DNA of 64,000 nt from JAJDYQ01 sp963662865 (GTDB lineage: Bacteria > Pseudomonadota > Gammaproteobacteria > JAJDYQ01), in NCBI GenBank assembly GCA_963662865.1, contig OY759969.1:1612001-1676000 (forward strand), read 5' to 3'. The notes under the pieces were generated by a model. It was not told the origin of the DNA, did no database searches, and worked only from the letters and a program-made list of their open reading frames with translations. Positions 33,974 through 42,786 of this stretch are shown piece by piece. The translations under genes were made by a program, and so were the position numbers. The number at the start of each line of letters is the position of its first letter. Positions within the stretch are counted from its first letter, which is position 1.

Positions 33974-35059
33974 TTATAGTTCGATACAGATTTTGCCATT
34001 TCTGACAAATGGCGGTTTCACAATTCTCGCTTGCAAATGTTTATCTCTCACCTCCACCTCACAGGTTTCACTGTCCCCCTTCGGAATTCGAGCAAAACCG
34101 ATTGAACGGTTAAGTGTGGGAGAAAATCCGCCACTGGTCAATTCGCCCTGCCCCTCTACCGTCAGCACCTTTTGATGGGTGCGCATCACTCCCTTGCCTT
34201 CCAGCAGCACTCCTACAAAGCGCCTTCCCACACCGTCGGTCTTCTGTCGCTCAAGCGCCTTGCGGCCAATAAAGTCACGCTCCACCAGCTCCCAGGCAAT
34301 CGTCCAGCCCAGCCCCGACTCCAGCGGGCTCGTTGACTCGTCCATATCCATACCGTACAGATTCATACCCGCTTCAAGGCGCAGGGTATCACGAGCTCCC
34401 AAGCCACAGGGCTTTACGCCTTCCTTGACTAAGTTATTCCAGAAACCGGCAGCTTCAGCTTCCGGCAATGTGATTTCAAAACCGTCTTCGCCCGTATAAC
34501 CTGTGCGTGCAATGAACCAATCACCGCAAAACGCACCAACAAAGGCTGCCAGTTCATCGGCAATCCGCCTGGCTTCCCCGGACATGGCCTGCATGGCTTT
34601 TTGCCGTGCATTTGGCCCCTGGATTGCTATCATAGCGAGATCATCACGCACCCGCATAGCAACACCGTCATCAAGCCGGGATTTTATCCAAGCCACATCT
34701 TTTTCGGTAGTGCCGGCATTGATTACCATGCGGTAATACTGCCTGTCAATGAAATAAACAATCAGATCGTCAATAACGCCGCCGTCCTCTCGCAACATAC
34801 AGCTATAAAGCGCTTTGCCCGGCGCCTTCAGTCTGGCTATATCATTAGCCAGCAGGCGGCGCAGAAATGCCTGAACGGCGTCGCCCCGTAAATCAATGAC
34901 GGTCATGTGTGAAACGTCAAACATGCCTGCGTCCCGGCGAACAAAATGATGTTCATCCCTTTGCGAACCATAATGCAGCGGCATATCCCAACCAGCAAAA
35001 TCGACCATCCTGCCGCCAGCATCACGATGAATCTGATTAAGCGCTGTTCGTTGCGTCAT
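33974..35059 (-). CDS. gcvT: Aminomethyltransferase (T protein)
   Basis: Transfers the methylene group from H protein to tetrahydrofolate, releasing ammonia. 361 residues; MVDFAGWDMPLHYGS near the N-terminus, the folate-site aspartate in DAGMFDVSHMT, and GYTGEDGFEI and GLGARDTLRLEAGM. It is first gene of the operon gcvT-gcvH-gcvPA-tpx-gcvPB-dgkA-pfkB, all gaps 30 bases or less. GGAG precedes the ATG. Confidence 0.97.
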   Translation of the reverse strand: MTQRTALNQIHRDAGGRMVDFAGWDMPLHYGSQRDEHHFVRRDAGMFDVSHMTVIDLRGDAVQAFLRRLLANDIARLKAPGKALYSCMLREDGGVIDDLIVYFIDRQYYRMVINAGTTEKDVAWIKSRLDDGVAMRVRDDLAMIAIQGPNARQKAMQAMSGEARRIADELAAFVGAFCGDWFIARTGYTGEDGFEITLPEAEAAGFWNNLVKEGVKPCGLGARDTLRLEAGMNLYGMDMDESTSPLESGLGWTIAWELVERDFIGRKALERQKTDGVGRRFVGVLLEGKGVMRTHQKVLTVEGQGELTSGGFSPTLNRSIGFARIPKGDSETCEVEVRDKHLQARIVKPPFVRNGKICIEL

Positions 35060-35094
35060 TGCCGACTCCTGTAAAATAAAACCATATGAACATT

Positions 35095-35122
35095 ATTGTA
35101 CCGCCAAAATCAATAATCCCAA
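35095..35122 (-). promoter_or_regulatory. Probable promoter of the gcv operon
   Basis: On the minus strand TTGGGA (35117-35122) and TACAAT (35095-35100) with a 16-base spacer, 36 bases before the gcvT ATG. No glycine riboswitch was recognised in the 146-base gap to ubiI. Confidence 0.45.
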
Positions 35123-35205
35123 ATCTAAATAAAGCCGGAGACCGGCAATGCCATCCCCAGATAGTGACAGGCTATGCCCGCATTAATAAGCGGGTCCCGC
35201 ATGGC

Positions 35206-36414
35206 TTACCCTATGGCCTTACGAACAAGGGCGTTCTTGATCGGCACAAGCCCGTTGACAATATTTAACCCGGCATTACGCAAGTGTGCAAGCACTAACT
35301 GATCGTTACTGAACAGACGATTAATCACGTCAAACGAGCCCTGCATGAAACAGTTGTCGCCCTTACGTGAGCGCTCATAGGCCCGCAGTACGCGCTGGCT
35401 GCCGATATCCCGCCCTTTTGCAATGGCTTCGATTATCTGCCGCGAGAGCGCCGATACATCAAGCAGACCCAGGTTTAGCCCCTGTCCCGCAAGCGGATGC
35501 ACCGTATGTGCAGCATCGGCTATCAGGGCAACCCTGTTTGCAACGTAGCGGCTGGCATGAACAAGTTTTAATAAAAACTTTGCTCGAGGTCCTGTTGCAT
35601 TAATACGGCCAAGACGCCGCTGAAAATCAGCCATCAGGCATTCGGCAAACTTTTCCCCTGGCATATTACATAAATCTCCCGCCCGTTGTTCCGATACTGA
35701 CCAGACGATAGAGCACCATGGCCTTTTCATGGGCAAAAAAGCCAATGGTCCCTCCGGCAGGAATCGTTGCCAGGCAGTATCGGCATGATTGATTTCGGTC
35801 TCGACGGTGGCAACCACAGCCTGTTGGCGATAGTGCCAGCTAACGGTATCAATACCGGCCAATTGCCTGACAGGGGATTGTGCGCCGTCCGCCCCCACCA
35901 GTAATCGTGTGGTAAAGCTATCGCCCGAGTTCAAATGCAAACACAAATCCCCATCAACTTCTTCATATTGATCAAGGCCAGCATCGCTTCTAATTCCGAT
36001 CATGGGTTCCTCACTGGCAGCCTTTACCAACCAGTCATGTATCACCCTGCCTTCGACAATATATCCGAGAGACAGTGCACCAACCTCAGCCGCATCGAAA
36101 TGTAGCTCGCCATCCCCACTCGCATCCCAGACGTGCATATGCTCATAGGGAAAGACCCGGACATTATCATCTCCGGGCCACACGGCAATACTTTCCAGTA
36201 ATTTTTTACTGGCATGATTCAATGCAAATACCCGGCTATCAAAATCGTTCACAGAGCGGGGAGGCTCGTGGATTTCTGGATAAAATTCCGGCGCATTCCT
36301 ATCCAGTAACAGCACCGATGGCTTGCGTGAGGCGATCCCCCTTACCAGTGACAGGGCCAGAGCCAGCCCAGGAATGCCCGCTCCATGAATGACAATATCA
36401 TATTGCTTATCCAT
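35206..36414 (-). CDS. ubiI: UbiI/VisC-family FAD monooxygenase
   Basis: Aromatic-ring hydroxylase for ubiquinone synthesis (C5 hydroxylation in E. coli UbiI). 402 residues; FAD motifs IVIHGAGIPGLALALSL, LLVGADGAQSPVR, and ALIADAAHTVHPLAGQGLNL. It starts within the 3' end of ubiH (eight-base overlap). The assignment to UbiI rather than another ring hydroxylase (UbiL/UbiM types) rests on synteny with ubiH-pepP. Confidence 0.82.
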   Translation of the reverse strand: MDKQYDIVIHGAGIPGLALALSLVRGIASRKPSVLLLDRNAPEFYPEIHEPPRSVNDFDSRVFALNHASKKLLESIAVWPGDDNVRVFPYEHMHVWDASGDGELHFDAAEVGALSLGYIVEGRVIHDWLVKAASEEPMIGIRSDAGLDQYEEVDGDLCLHLNSGDSFTTRLLVGADGAQSPVRQLAGIDTVSWHYRQQAVVATVETEINHADTAWQRFLPEGPLAFLPMKRPWCSIVWSVSEQRAGDLCNMPGEKFAECLMADFQRRLGRINATGPRAKFLLKLVHASRYVANRVALIADAAHTVHPLAGQGLNLGLLDVSALSRQIIEAIAKGRDIGSQRVLRAYERSRKGDNCFMQGSFDVINRLFSNDQLVLAHLRNAGLNIVNGLVPIKNALVRKAIG

Positions 36415-37651
36415 GCAGGTCCTCTGCTGTGATAGGAGCGCCCCGCATCAGCGCCGCCTGCCTGCCCAATCGTCCGGTAACCGCCCGTGTGAACAGCTTT
36501 CGCAAGCCAGGAAGATAACGTAATGCCAGCAGCCCTTGCTGGCGCATAAAGGCGACTGGTAACAACGGATTGGTAAATACTCGAATCAAACCATCGGTGA
36601 AAGCCACTATGATGCGCTCATCCTGTTTTCGCCAGTCGGCATACTTCTGTAACGCCGACAGTGTGCCGGGATGCAATCCCTGTGTACGTGCTTTGCCCAA
36701 TATTTCCAGCAAGGCCGCCACATCGCGCATACTGAGGTTAAATCCCTGCGCAGCTACCGGGTGAATGTAATGTGCGGCATTGCCAATCAGCACCAGCCTA
36801 TTGCGAACCACTTCACGGGAACGCACCAGCGCCAGTGGAAAGCAAAATCGTTCGCCGACTTCGGTCACCGGGGGGATATGGCTGCCGAAGTTCTCCTGGA
36901 TATAAACCCCAAACTCCGTATTACCCATGGTCATTAAACGGTCGGCCTCAGGATTGTCCACTGAACATACCGCGGCATATCCGGCCTCGGAGCGGGGCAA
37001 TAAGGCAATAGCACCGCCTTCAATAAAGCGCTCATAAGCCAACCCGGTATCCAGCTTTTGTACGTCCAGGTTGGCAATCACTGCGCTTTGATCATATTCC
37101 CGGCGGCTTTGCTCGATATGAAACAACCGACATATTTGCGAGTCAGCGCCATCTGCACCAATCAGTAAGTCAGCCATGATCATTTGAGACGTTTCTTCTG
37201 CTTCCAACTCCATAATGGCAGCCTCTTCTGTGGTATCAGCGGAAACAATCGTAGCCGGGGCAATCACTTCGATATTGCTCCGTTCCGCAATCGCTTCGTG
37301 CAGGACCCGACCCATCGTGCGCACCGACAAGACGTACCCCAGTGATTGCAGTCCCTCATCTCTGGCGTCCATCATCACCGAACCAAAGCGTCCGCGGGAC
37401 GATACATGAATACGGGAGATATCGATGGCCTCCTTTGACATCGCCTGCCAGAGCCCCAATCCTTCGAGGGCAATCATCGTACTGCGTGAAAATCCCAAAT
37501 GACGCTCGTCAAACGCCGGTTGGTGGCTTGCGCTGACCTTTGTTTTTTCGATTAAAGCCACTGAAAAGCCCAGCCCGGACAAACCATAGGCCAGACTGCT
37601 CCCTACGGCCCCCGCCCCAACAACTGCTATATCAAACCGGTTTCCCATCAA
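36407..37651 (-). CDS. ubiH: 2-octaprenyl-6-methoxyphenol hydroxylase (UbiH family)
   Basis: 414-residue FAD monooxygenase, paralogue of the downstream gene: AVVGAGAVGSSLAYGLSGLG, LLIGADGADSQICR and VLIGNAAHYIHPVAAQGFNL. Position directly between pepP (two bases) and the ubiI-type gene matches the gammaproteobacterial ubiH locus. Acts at C1 of the ubiquinone ring, in a membrane-associated complex. Confidence 0.88.
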   Translation of the reverse strand: MMGNRFDIAVVGAGAVGSSLAYGLSGLGFSVALIEKTKVSASHQPAFDERHLGFSRSTMIALEGLGLWQAMSKEAIDISRIHVSSRGRFGSVMMDARDEGLQSLGYVLSVRTMGRVLHEAIAERSNIEVIAPATIVSADTTEEAAIMELEAEETSQMIMADLLIGADGADSQICRLFHIEQSRREYDQSAVIANLDVQKLDTGLAYERFIEGGAIALLPRSEAGYAAVCSVDNPEADRLMTMGNTEFGVYIQENFGSHIPPVTEVGERFCFPLALVRSREVVRNRLVLIGNAAHYIHPVAAQGFNLSMRDVAALLEILGKARTQGLHPGTLSALQKYADWRKQDERIIVAFTDGLIRVFTNPLLPVAFMRQQGLLALRYLPGLRKLFTRAVTGRLGRQAALMRGAPITAEDLHG

Positions 37652-37653
37652 GA

Positions 37654-38967
37654 CTATTCCGCCATGAGATCCTCAATATCCCTGACCTTCTTCGGCATTT
37701 TATGTGTCAGTACCTTGTTACCTTTGCTAGTAACAAGTACATCATCCTCAATACGAATCCCGATATCCCACCAACGCTCATCGACATCAGGCGCGCCCTC
37801 GGTGATATATATCCCGGGCTCAACCGTCAACACCATCCCGGGCTCCAGCTCCCGCCACTCTCCGCCTACCTTGTAATCGCCCACGTCATGTACATCCATA
37901 CCCAGCCAGTGACCGGTACGATGCATATAAAGCTGACGATATTTCTCGGTTTCGATCAGATAATCCGCCGAACCTTTGAGAATCCTGAGATGGGACATAC
38001 CGTCGGCCAGTACCTTGACCGCCACATGGTGCGGATCCTGCCATTGTGCACCCGGTTTCGTTGCCTTAATCGCAGCAAGCTGGGCTTCGAGGACGACTTC
38101 ATAAACTGCTTTTTGCTCACCGGAAAATCTGCCATTCACTGGAAAGGTTCGCGTAATATCTGCCGCATAGCAGTCATATTCAGCTCCGGCATCAATGAGT
38201 AAAAGGTCTCCGTCTTTTAGCTCGTCGCTATTGCTTGTGTAGTGCAGAATACAGCCATTAGCCCCACCTCCAACAATCGACGGATAGGCAAAACTGCAAC
38301 CAGCCTTATTAAATTCATATAGCAATTCAGCCTCAACTTCATATTCCATCATACCGGGCCTGCACATGCGCATGGCACGTTTGTGCGCCTTAATGGAAAT
38401 ATTGATGGCCGTCTGCAATCGCCTGATTTCATGACTGCTCTTGAATAGCCGCATATCGTGCAGCAGATGCTCAAGAGACACGAACTTGTCGGGTGAGCGC
38501 ACCCCTGATCGGGCATTCTGGCGGATAGCCTGCAACCACCCCAGCAAACGACTGTCAAACTCCGGAGCACAGCCTATCGTGTAATAAACCCTCTCACATT
38601 TCTCCAACAGGCCGGGCAGAATGTCATCGATATCAGATATGGGAAATGAATCATCCGCCCCGTAATCAATCAGAGCACCTTTCTGACCGGAGCGTCTGCC
38701 ATTCCATATTTCCTGCTCGGGCTCCTTTTCCCGACAGAACAGGATAAATTCCCCATGACCACGCCCTGGCATGAGCACAATCACTGCTTCAGGCTCTTTG
38801 AAACCGCTCAAATAATAAAAATCACTATCAGCACGATAGGGGTAATCAACATCCCGGCTACGTACACGTTCCGGTGACGCAGGCAGTATAGCGATGCTGC
38901 CTTCTCCCATCATGCGCATGAACTGCTTGCGCCGGGCGGCATATTCTTTTTGCGCTGCTTTATTCAT
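37654..38967 (-). CDS. pepP: Xaa-Pro aminopeptidase P
   Basis: Removes N-terminal residues preceding proline. 437 residues, pita-bread fold with dinuclear metal ligands in LLIDAGAEYDCYAADITRTF (two Asp), HRTGHWLGMDVHD (His), LTVEPGIYI (Glu) and GIRIEDDVLV (Glu). It lies three bases after the ygfB-type gene. Confidence 0.96.
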   Translation of the reverse strand: MNKAAQKEYAARRKQFMRMMGEGSIAILPASPERVRSRDVDYPYRADSDFYYLSGFKEPEAVIVLMPGRGHGEFILFCREKEPEQEIWNGRRSGQKGALIDYGADDSFPISDIDDILPGLLEKCERVYYTIGCAPEFDSRLLGWLQAIRQNARSGVRSPDKFVSLEHLLHDMRLFKSSHEIRRLQTAINISIKAHKRAMRMCRPGMMEYEVEAELLYEFNKAGCSFAYPSIVGGGANGCILHYTSNSDELKDGDLLLIDAGAEYDCYAADITRTFPVNGRFSGEQKAVYEVVLEAQLAAIKATKPGAQWQDPHHVAVKVLADGMSHLRILKGSADYLIETEKYRQLYMHRTGHWLGMDVHDVGDYKVGGEWRELEPGMVLTVEPGIYITEGAPDVDERWWDIGIRIEDDVLVTSKGNKVLTHKMPKKVRDIEDLMAE

Positions 38968-38970
38968 GGT

Positions 38971-39534
38971 TTATGAATGCGGAACCTGCCCATGATCCCG
39001 AACACATAATGACAGTCCAATCGTCATGGCAGCTACCCGTACATACTCCATGATTTCAGTATAGGCCGTTTCATTTTCCTCATTTTCCTCAACATCGTCG
39101 TCCATTCGGGTAATCTCAATCAGGTCCTGCATCACTTCCTTAATCTGCTCTTCGAGGAGATTATCAGCCTGCAATCCACCTAAGCCCAGCCCTGCAATGA
39201 AACCGCTACACCAGTCTATCAGTGCCCGGGTACGCTCAGCCAGTGCCTCGCTATCATCCGGAAGCAGCATTTCAAGCCCGTCCATGGCATCAAGAAAATT
39301 CGCGCTGGTCTGCTCATAGACCTGTGCCAGAAGTTGTTCTGACTCTCCGGTCTGGAGATCCCCTGGCTCTCGATGCCCTAAAACTTCATACATCCAGAAT
39401 TCGGCATCTGGTGTGTTCTCCACGCAAAACCGGGCACAAAGCACGCCGTGGCTCTCCGCCACCCGCATGTCGGCATTCAGGTCCATTAACCGACGTTCCA
39501 AATCAGAATACAGTGTGTTGAACGGCCTGACCAT
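38971..39534 (-). CDS. ygfB: UPF0149 (YgfB/YecA-like) family protein
   Basis: 187 residues from ATG 39534; the frame opens 26 codons further upstream but these lie in the intergenic promoter region. Family marks: SHGVLCARFC, LIDWCSGFIAGLGLG and EVMQDLIEITRMD. Commonly the first gene before pepP-ubiH in Gammaproteobacteria. Function poorly defined. A second candidate start at 39489 (internal Met) is possible because no strong Shine-Dalgarno is seen. Confidence 0.85.
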   Translation of the reverse strand: MVRPFNTLYSDLERRLMDLNADMRVAESHGVLCARFCVENTPDAEFWMYEVLGHREPGDLQTGESEQLLAQVYEQTSANFLDAMDGLEMLLPDDSEALAERTRALIDWCSGFIAGLGLGGLQADNLLEEQIKEVMQDLIEITRMDDDVEENEENETAYTEIMEYVRVAAMTIGLSLCVRDHGQVPHS

Positions 39535-39669
39535 GGCTTTCTGTGTTTGGAAAAAGATGCATATTTTACAAGGATTGGTAAAATACCAGAAAATCTCCCA
39601 CCAATGATACACAAGATAAATACCGGAAAGGACATGGGGGAATCACTCTGAATTCTTCTGGAGGGCGGT

Positions 39670-39903
39670 GTGGATAGTAATAATCAGACACAAATGACGA
39701 ATATTGAACTGAAAAAGCTCGAAACTGGCGTGGATGACCTACTACAGGCCTGTAGCAAACTGACGAATGAGAATAAATCACTTCGCCGGCAACAGGAAAC
39801 CCTGGTGACAGAACGCGCCAGTTTGATTGAAAAAAATCGGCTGGCGCGTACCCGCATTGAGGCCATGATAGTTCGGCTGAAATCCATGGAAGTTCACTCA
39901 TGA
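39670..39903 (+). CDS. Small coiled-coil protein of the TIGR02449 type
   Basis: 77 residues, almost entirely helical coiled coil (LKKLETGVDDLLQACSKLTN, then LTEN-type heptads to the end). Proteins of this type sit immediately upstream of zapA in Gammaproteobacteria and resemble ZapB in size and coil content. The start is GTG at 39670, five bases after GGAGG; an internal ATG at 39694 is possible. It overlaps zapA by four bases (ATGA). Confidence 0.85.
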   Translation: MDSNNQTQMTNIELKKLETGVDDLLQACSKLTNENKSLRRQQETLVTERASLIEKNRLARTRIEAMIVRLKSMEVHS

Positions 39904-40211
39904 ACGATCAAACCCCCTGTACCGTCACCATTATGGGCAAAGAATATCGGGTATCCTGCGGTGAAAACGAAAAAAAAGGGCTGATCGAATCCGCACGCTA
40001 TCTTGATGAAAAAATGAAAATCTTGAAATCAGAAGTCGGCATGGTTGGTTCGGACCGACTAGCCGTTATTGCGGCCCTGAATATTACGCACGAGATGCTG
40101 CAATCTCAGGGAGCTGCCGAGAATTTGAACGATGAAGTCAAAAGCCGTCTGGCCACATTGGGTAGAAAGATCGAGAATTCACTAAACCGTGGTGGCGCAC
40201 TGGATCTATAG
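39900..40211 (+). CDS. zapA: Cell division protein ZapA
   Basis: 103 residues; promotes FtsZ bundling at the division ring. N-terminal strand-rich region (CTVTIMGKEYRVSCGENEKK) and a long C-terminal coil (SDRLAVIAALNITHEML...LATLGRKIENSL). It overlaps the TIGR02449-type gene and precedes 6S RNA, the standard order. Confidence 0.95.
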   Translation: MNDQTPCTVTIMGKEYRVSCGENEKKGLIESARYLDEKMKILKSEVGMVGSDRLAVIAALNITHEMLQSQGAAENLNDEVKSRLATLGRKIENSLNRGGALDL

Positions 40212-40290
40212 CCGGGCACTGGTACATCATGTATCCCCTGAGCACACTCTCATAGCAGATACACTTTACGACTTTTCTGCTATCCTATGC

Positions 40291-40476
40291 GCGTCCTCTG
40301 CGAGGTTTGTCAGCTTGATGCAATCTCTTGAGCCTTAATCTCCGATTATGGAGACGATGCTGTGAGGCCTTTGTGCATGCCCTTAAGTTCTAGAGGGAAG
40401 CCTGCGGCCTCTCGCAAGTCACCACTTGAACCCAGGTTCAAGGGTGCATTCCCTGCGACGGCCAAGTGGAGGACAC
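40291..40476 (+). ncRNA. ssrS: 6S RNA
   Basis: RNA that mimics an open promoter and sequesters sigma70 RNA polymerase. It lies between zapA and fau, the conserved location. The ends pair (GTCCTC at 40293 with GAGGAC at 40469). The 3' half carries the characteristic CACTTGAACCCAGGTTCAAG hairpin followed by CCTGCGACGGC, as in E. coli ssrS. Length about 185 nt. A TATCCTAT -10-like box lies at 40281-40288. Exact ends are estimates. Confidence 0.88.
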
Positions 40477-40531
40477 CTGATATGCTCCCCCGGATTCGAT
40501 TATCTGAATTTCCAGGTCTATCGCCACTCGA

Positions 40532-41128
40532 ATGTCTACCCAGGATACCGATACAATACGCCGCCAAATGCGCCAGAATATGACGGCGTTAGGCACATCC
40601 GATAGAAACGTACTGGCCGAACAGGCAATTGAGCATTTCACCAGCACACTGGAATTTCTCCGCTGTAAGCATATAGGATTGTTTTTCCCGGTAAGACATG
40701 AAATCAGCCTGTTACCCTTGGCAGAAATCTGCTGGGCGACGAGTAAACGAGTTTACTTGCCCAGAATTTTACCTCGACCGTTCCAGAAAATGATTTTTCA
40801 AGCCTTCACCCGGCAATCCAGGATGAGACCCAATCGTTTTGGCATTCCTGAACCTGACCTCCCGTTCAGAAAGCATATCCCGATACGCCGGCTCGATATC
40901 ATTGTCACGCCGCTACTGGCATTTGGGTTAAACGGTGAAAGGCTGGGGATGGGCGGTGGTTTTTATGATCGCACCTTCAGTTTTATTAACCGCCATCCGA
41001 CTTTGACTCATCCTGTTCTATGGGCTATCGCACTGGATATCCAGCGAATTGAGTTCCAAATCAACCCTTGGGATGTCGCCCTAAATGGCGTCGCGACAGA
41101 ATCCGGAATACGGCGCTTCCCAAAATGA
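40532..41128 (+). CDS. fau: 5-formyltetrahydrofolate cyclo-ligase
   Basis: ATP-dependent return of 5-formyl-THF to the one-carbon pool. 198 residues with IRRQMRQNM at the N-terminus, NRFGIPEP, and the ATP/folate motif LAFGLNGERLGMGGGFYDR. Immediately downstream of 6S RNA, as in E. coli ygfA. The stop overlaps the next start (ATGA at 41125-41128). Confidence 0.94.
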   Translation: MSTQDTDTIRRQMRQNMTALGTSDRNVLAEQAIEHFTSTLEFLRCKHIGLFFPVRHEISLLPLAEICWATSKRVYLPRILPRPFQKMIFQAFTRQSRMRPNRFGIPEPDLPFRKHIPIRRLDIIVTPLLAFGLNGERLGMGGGFYDRTFSFINRHPTLTHPVLWAIALDIQRIEFQINPWDVALNGVATESGIRRFPK

Positions 41129-41988
41129 CCACCGTATCAGCCATTATTACAACGTATAATCGTGCGAAGCTGCTACCTCGTGCAGTTGACTCGATACTCA
41201 ATCAGACCCGGCCTGCCGATGAAGTCATTATTGTGGATGACGGCTCCGGCGATACCACTCAAGACTATCTGGCGAAGCTACCGAAAAAAATAACGGTCCT
41301 GCGTCAGTCTAACAAGGGAATAAGCGCTGCGCGAAATACTGCCATTCAAAAAGCCTCAGGCAAATGGCTGGCCTTTCTGGATGATGATGATGAATGGTTA
41401 CCTCATAAACTTGAAACGCAACTTCGGATCATAGGCGCACACCCACAATATCGACTATGCCACGGCGAAGAATTCTGGATTCGCAACGGTAAGCGAGTTA
41501 ATCCCATGAAAAAGCACCAGAAACAGGGAGGCTGGATATATCCAAACTGCCTGCCCCTATGTGTTATCTCACCTTCAACCGCCATGATCCATCACGATAT
41601 CCTCGCAACGATTGGAATGTTCGATACCCAACTGCCAGCCTGCGAGGATTATGACTTGTGGTTGCGTATTTGCGCGGCGCATCCAGTGCTGTATACAGAC
41701 GAACCTTTAGCCATCAAATATGGGGGGCATGAAGATCAACTCTCACGCAGATACCAGGGCATGGATCGTTTTCGGATACAGGCAATGAAAAACATTCTGC
41801 ACAGCGGGAACCTGAGCATGGAGAACAGACAGCTCACCCTGGACATGCTTATTGAGAAAACACGCATTTACATCAACGGCGCACAAAAACGCAGCAAATC
41901 AAATGAGGTGTCGCGTTATCAGCAGCAACTAAAACAACATATTACGGAGCGTAACCGCCTGATCGTTAAAGAGACCGCGGCATGTTAA
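41125..41988 (+). CDS. Family 2 glycosyltransferase
   Basis: 287 residues, GT-A fold: N-terminal SAIITTYNRAKLLPRAVDSI, nucleotide-sugar region VDDGSGDTT, the metal-binding acidic cluster FLDDDDEWLPHKLE and the catalytic region ACEDYDLWLRICAAHP. No membrane span, so a cytosolic or peripheral transferase. The start at 41125 overlaps the fau stop; its end overlaps the next gene by seven bases. Acceptor and donor unknown. Confidence 0.88.
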   Translation: MTTVSAIITTYNRAKLLPRAVDSILNQTRPADEVIIVDDGSGDTTQDYLAKLPKKITVLRQSNKGISAARNTAIQKASGKWLAFLDDDDEWLPHKLETQLRIIGAHPQYRLCHGEEFWIRNGKRVNPMKKHQKQGGWIYPNCLPLCVISPSTAMIHHDILATIGMFDTQLPACEDYDLWLRICAAHPVLYTDEPLAIKYGGHEDQLSRRYQGMDRFRIQAMKNILHSGNLSMENRQLTLDMLIEKTRIYINGAQKRSKSNEVSRYQQQLKQHITERNRLIVKETAAC

Positions 41989-42785
41989 TTATCCATACGG
42001 CCCTGCATGGAGAGGCTCGCGCATTTATCAGGCACTTCGCACTAAAACGACAACACGACATTAATGCCTTTGCCTGCTTTCAGAAGGATGACACATTCCT
42101 CATTGAGTCCGGCATTGGCAAAATTAACACGGCATCCGCAATTGGCTGGGTCTGCGGCACACTGAATATATCAAGTCCGGTCATCCTGAATATCGGCATG
42201 GCAGGGCACGCCCTCTATTCCATCGGAGAATGTTATCTCGCCAACCGCATTGAGGATCACGCGACGGGACATCGTTATTACCCACCACAACTTGCCGATA
42301 CATCCTTCAATGGTCATTGCCTGCTGACGTTGGATCGACCAACTAAAAGCTATCCCGGAAAATGTATGGTCGATATGGAGGCCAGTGCTTTTATACAGGC
42401 GGCCACACGATTTACCACCATAGAGCTTTGCCAGTCAATTAAGGCTATATCCGATAACAGGGCGAAGCCCGCCAGGCTTATGAAAGATCGTGAGGTTGAG
42501 TCATTACTCGCCCCTCACGCGAAAGCCATTATGTGTCTTGCTGATGAACTCAGACAATACCGCGCAGAACTCATGGATAACTCCTGCGTCGTATTCTCAC
42601 AAGTTACGCAACAATGGCATTTCACAAAATACCAGCAAAAACAACTTACCGGTCTGTTACAGCGCCACCATGCCTTGCAGCCCCATGAAGAGTTGATCGG
42701 TATGGTCCCGACCCGGATTGATTCGAGCAAAGCCTTTATACAGTGGTTGGATAATTATCTAAGAAATCTGCCGATGAAGTTCTAA
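41982..42785 (+). CDS. Nucleoside phosphorylase / MTA-SAH nucleosidase-like protein
   Basis: 267 residues. The first ~190 follow the purine nucleosidase/phosphorylase fold: LIESGIGKINTASAIGWVCG, LNIGMAGHA, the VDMEASAFIQAA ribose-binding glutamate segment and AISDNRAKPA with the candidate catalytic Asp. The C-terminal ~80 residues (from about 190) are an additional charged helical extension not part of the core. Adjacent to an SPL-type radical SAM gene, a pairing seen elsewhere. The true substrate is unknown. Confidence 0.75.
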   Translation: MLIIHTALHGEARAFIRHFALKRQHDINAFACFQKDDTFLIESGIGKINTASAIGWVCGTLNISSPVILNIGMAGHALYSIGECYLANRIEDHATGHRYYPPQLADTSFNGHCLLTLDRPTKSYPGKCMVDMEASAFIQAATRFTTIELCQSIKAISDNRAKPARLMKDREVESLLAPHAKAIMCLADELRQYRAELMDNSCVVFSQVTQQWHFTKYQQKQLTGLLQRHHALQPHEELIGMVPTRIDSSKAFIQWLDNYLRNLPMKF

Positions 42786-42786
42786 G

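Noticed and set aside
35060..35205. Glycine riboswitch upstream of gcvT
   Set aside because: The conserved glycine aptamer blocks were not seen; only a promoter-like pair and the hairpin after ubiI are present.
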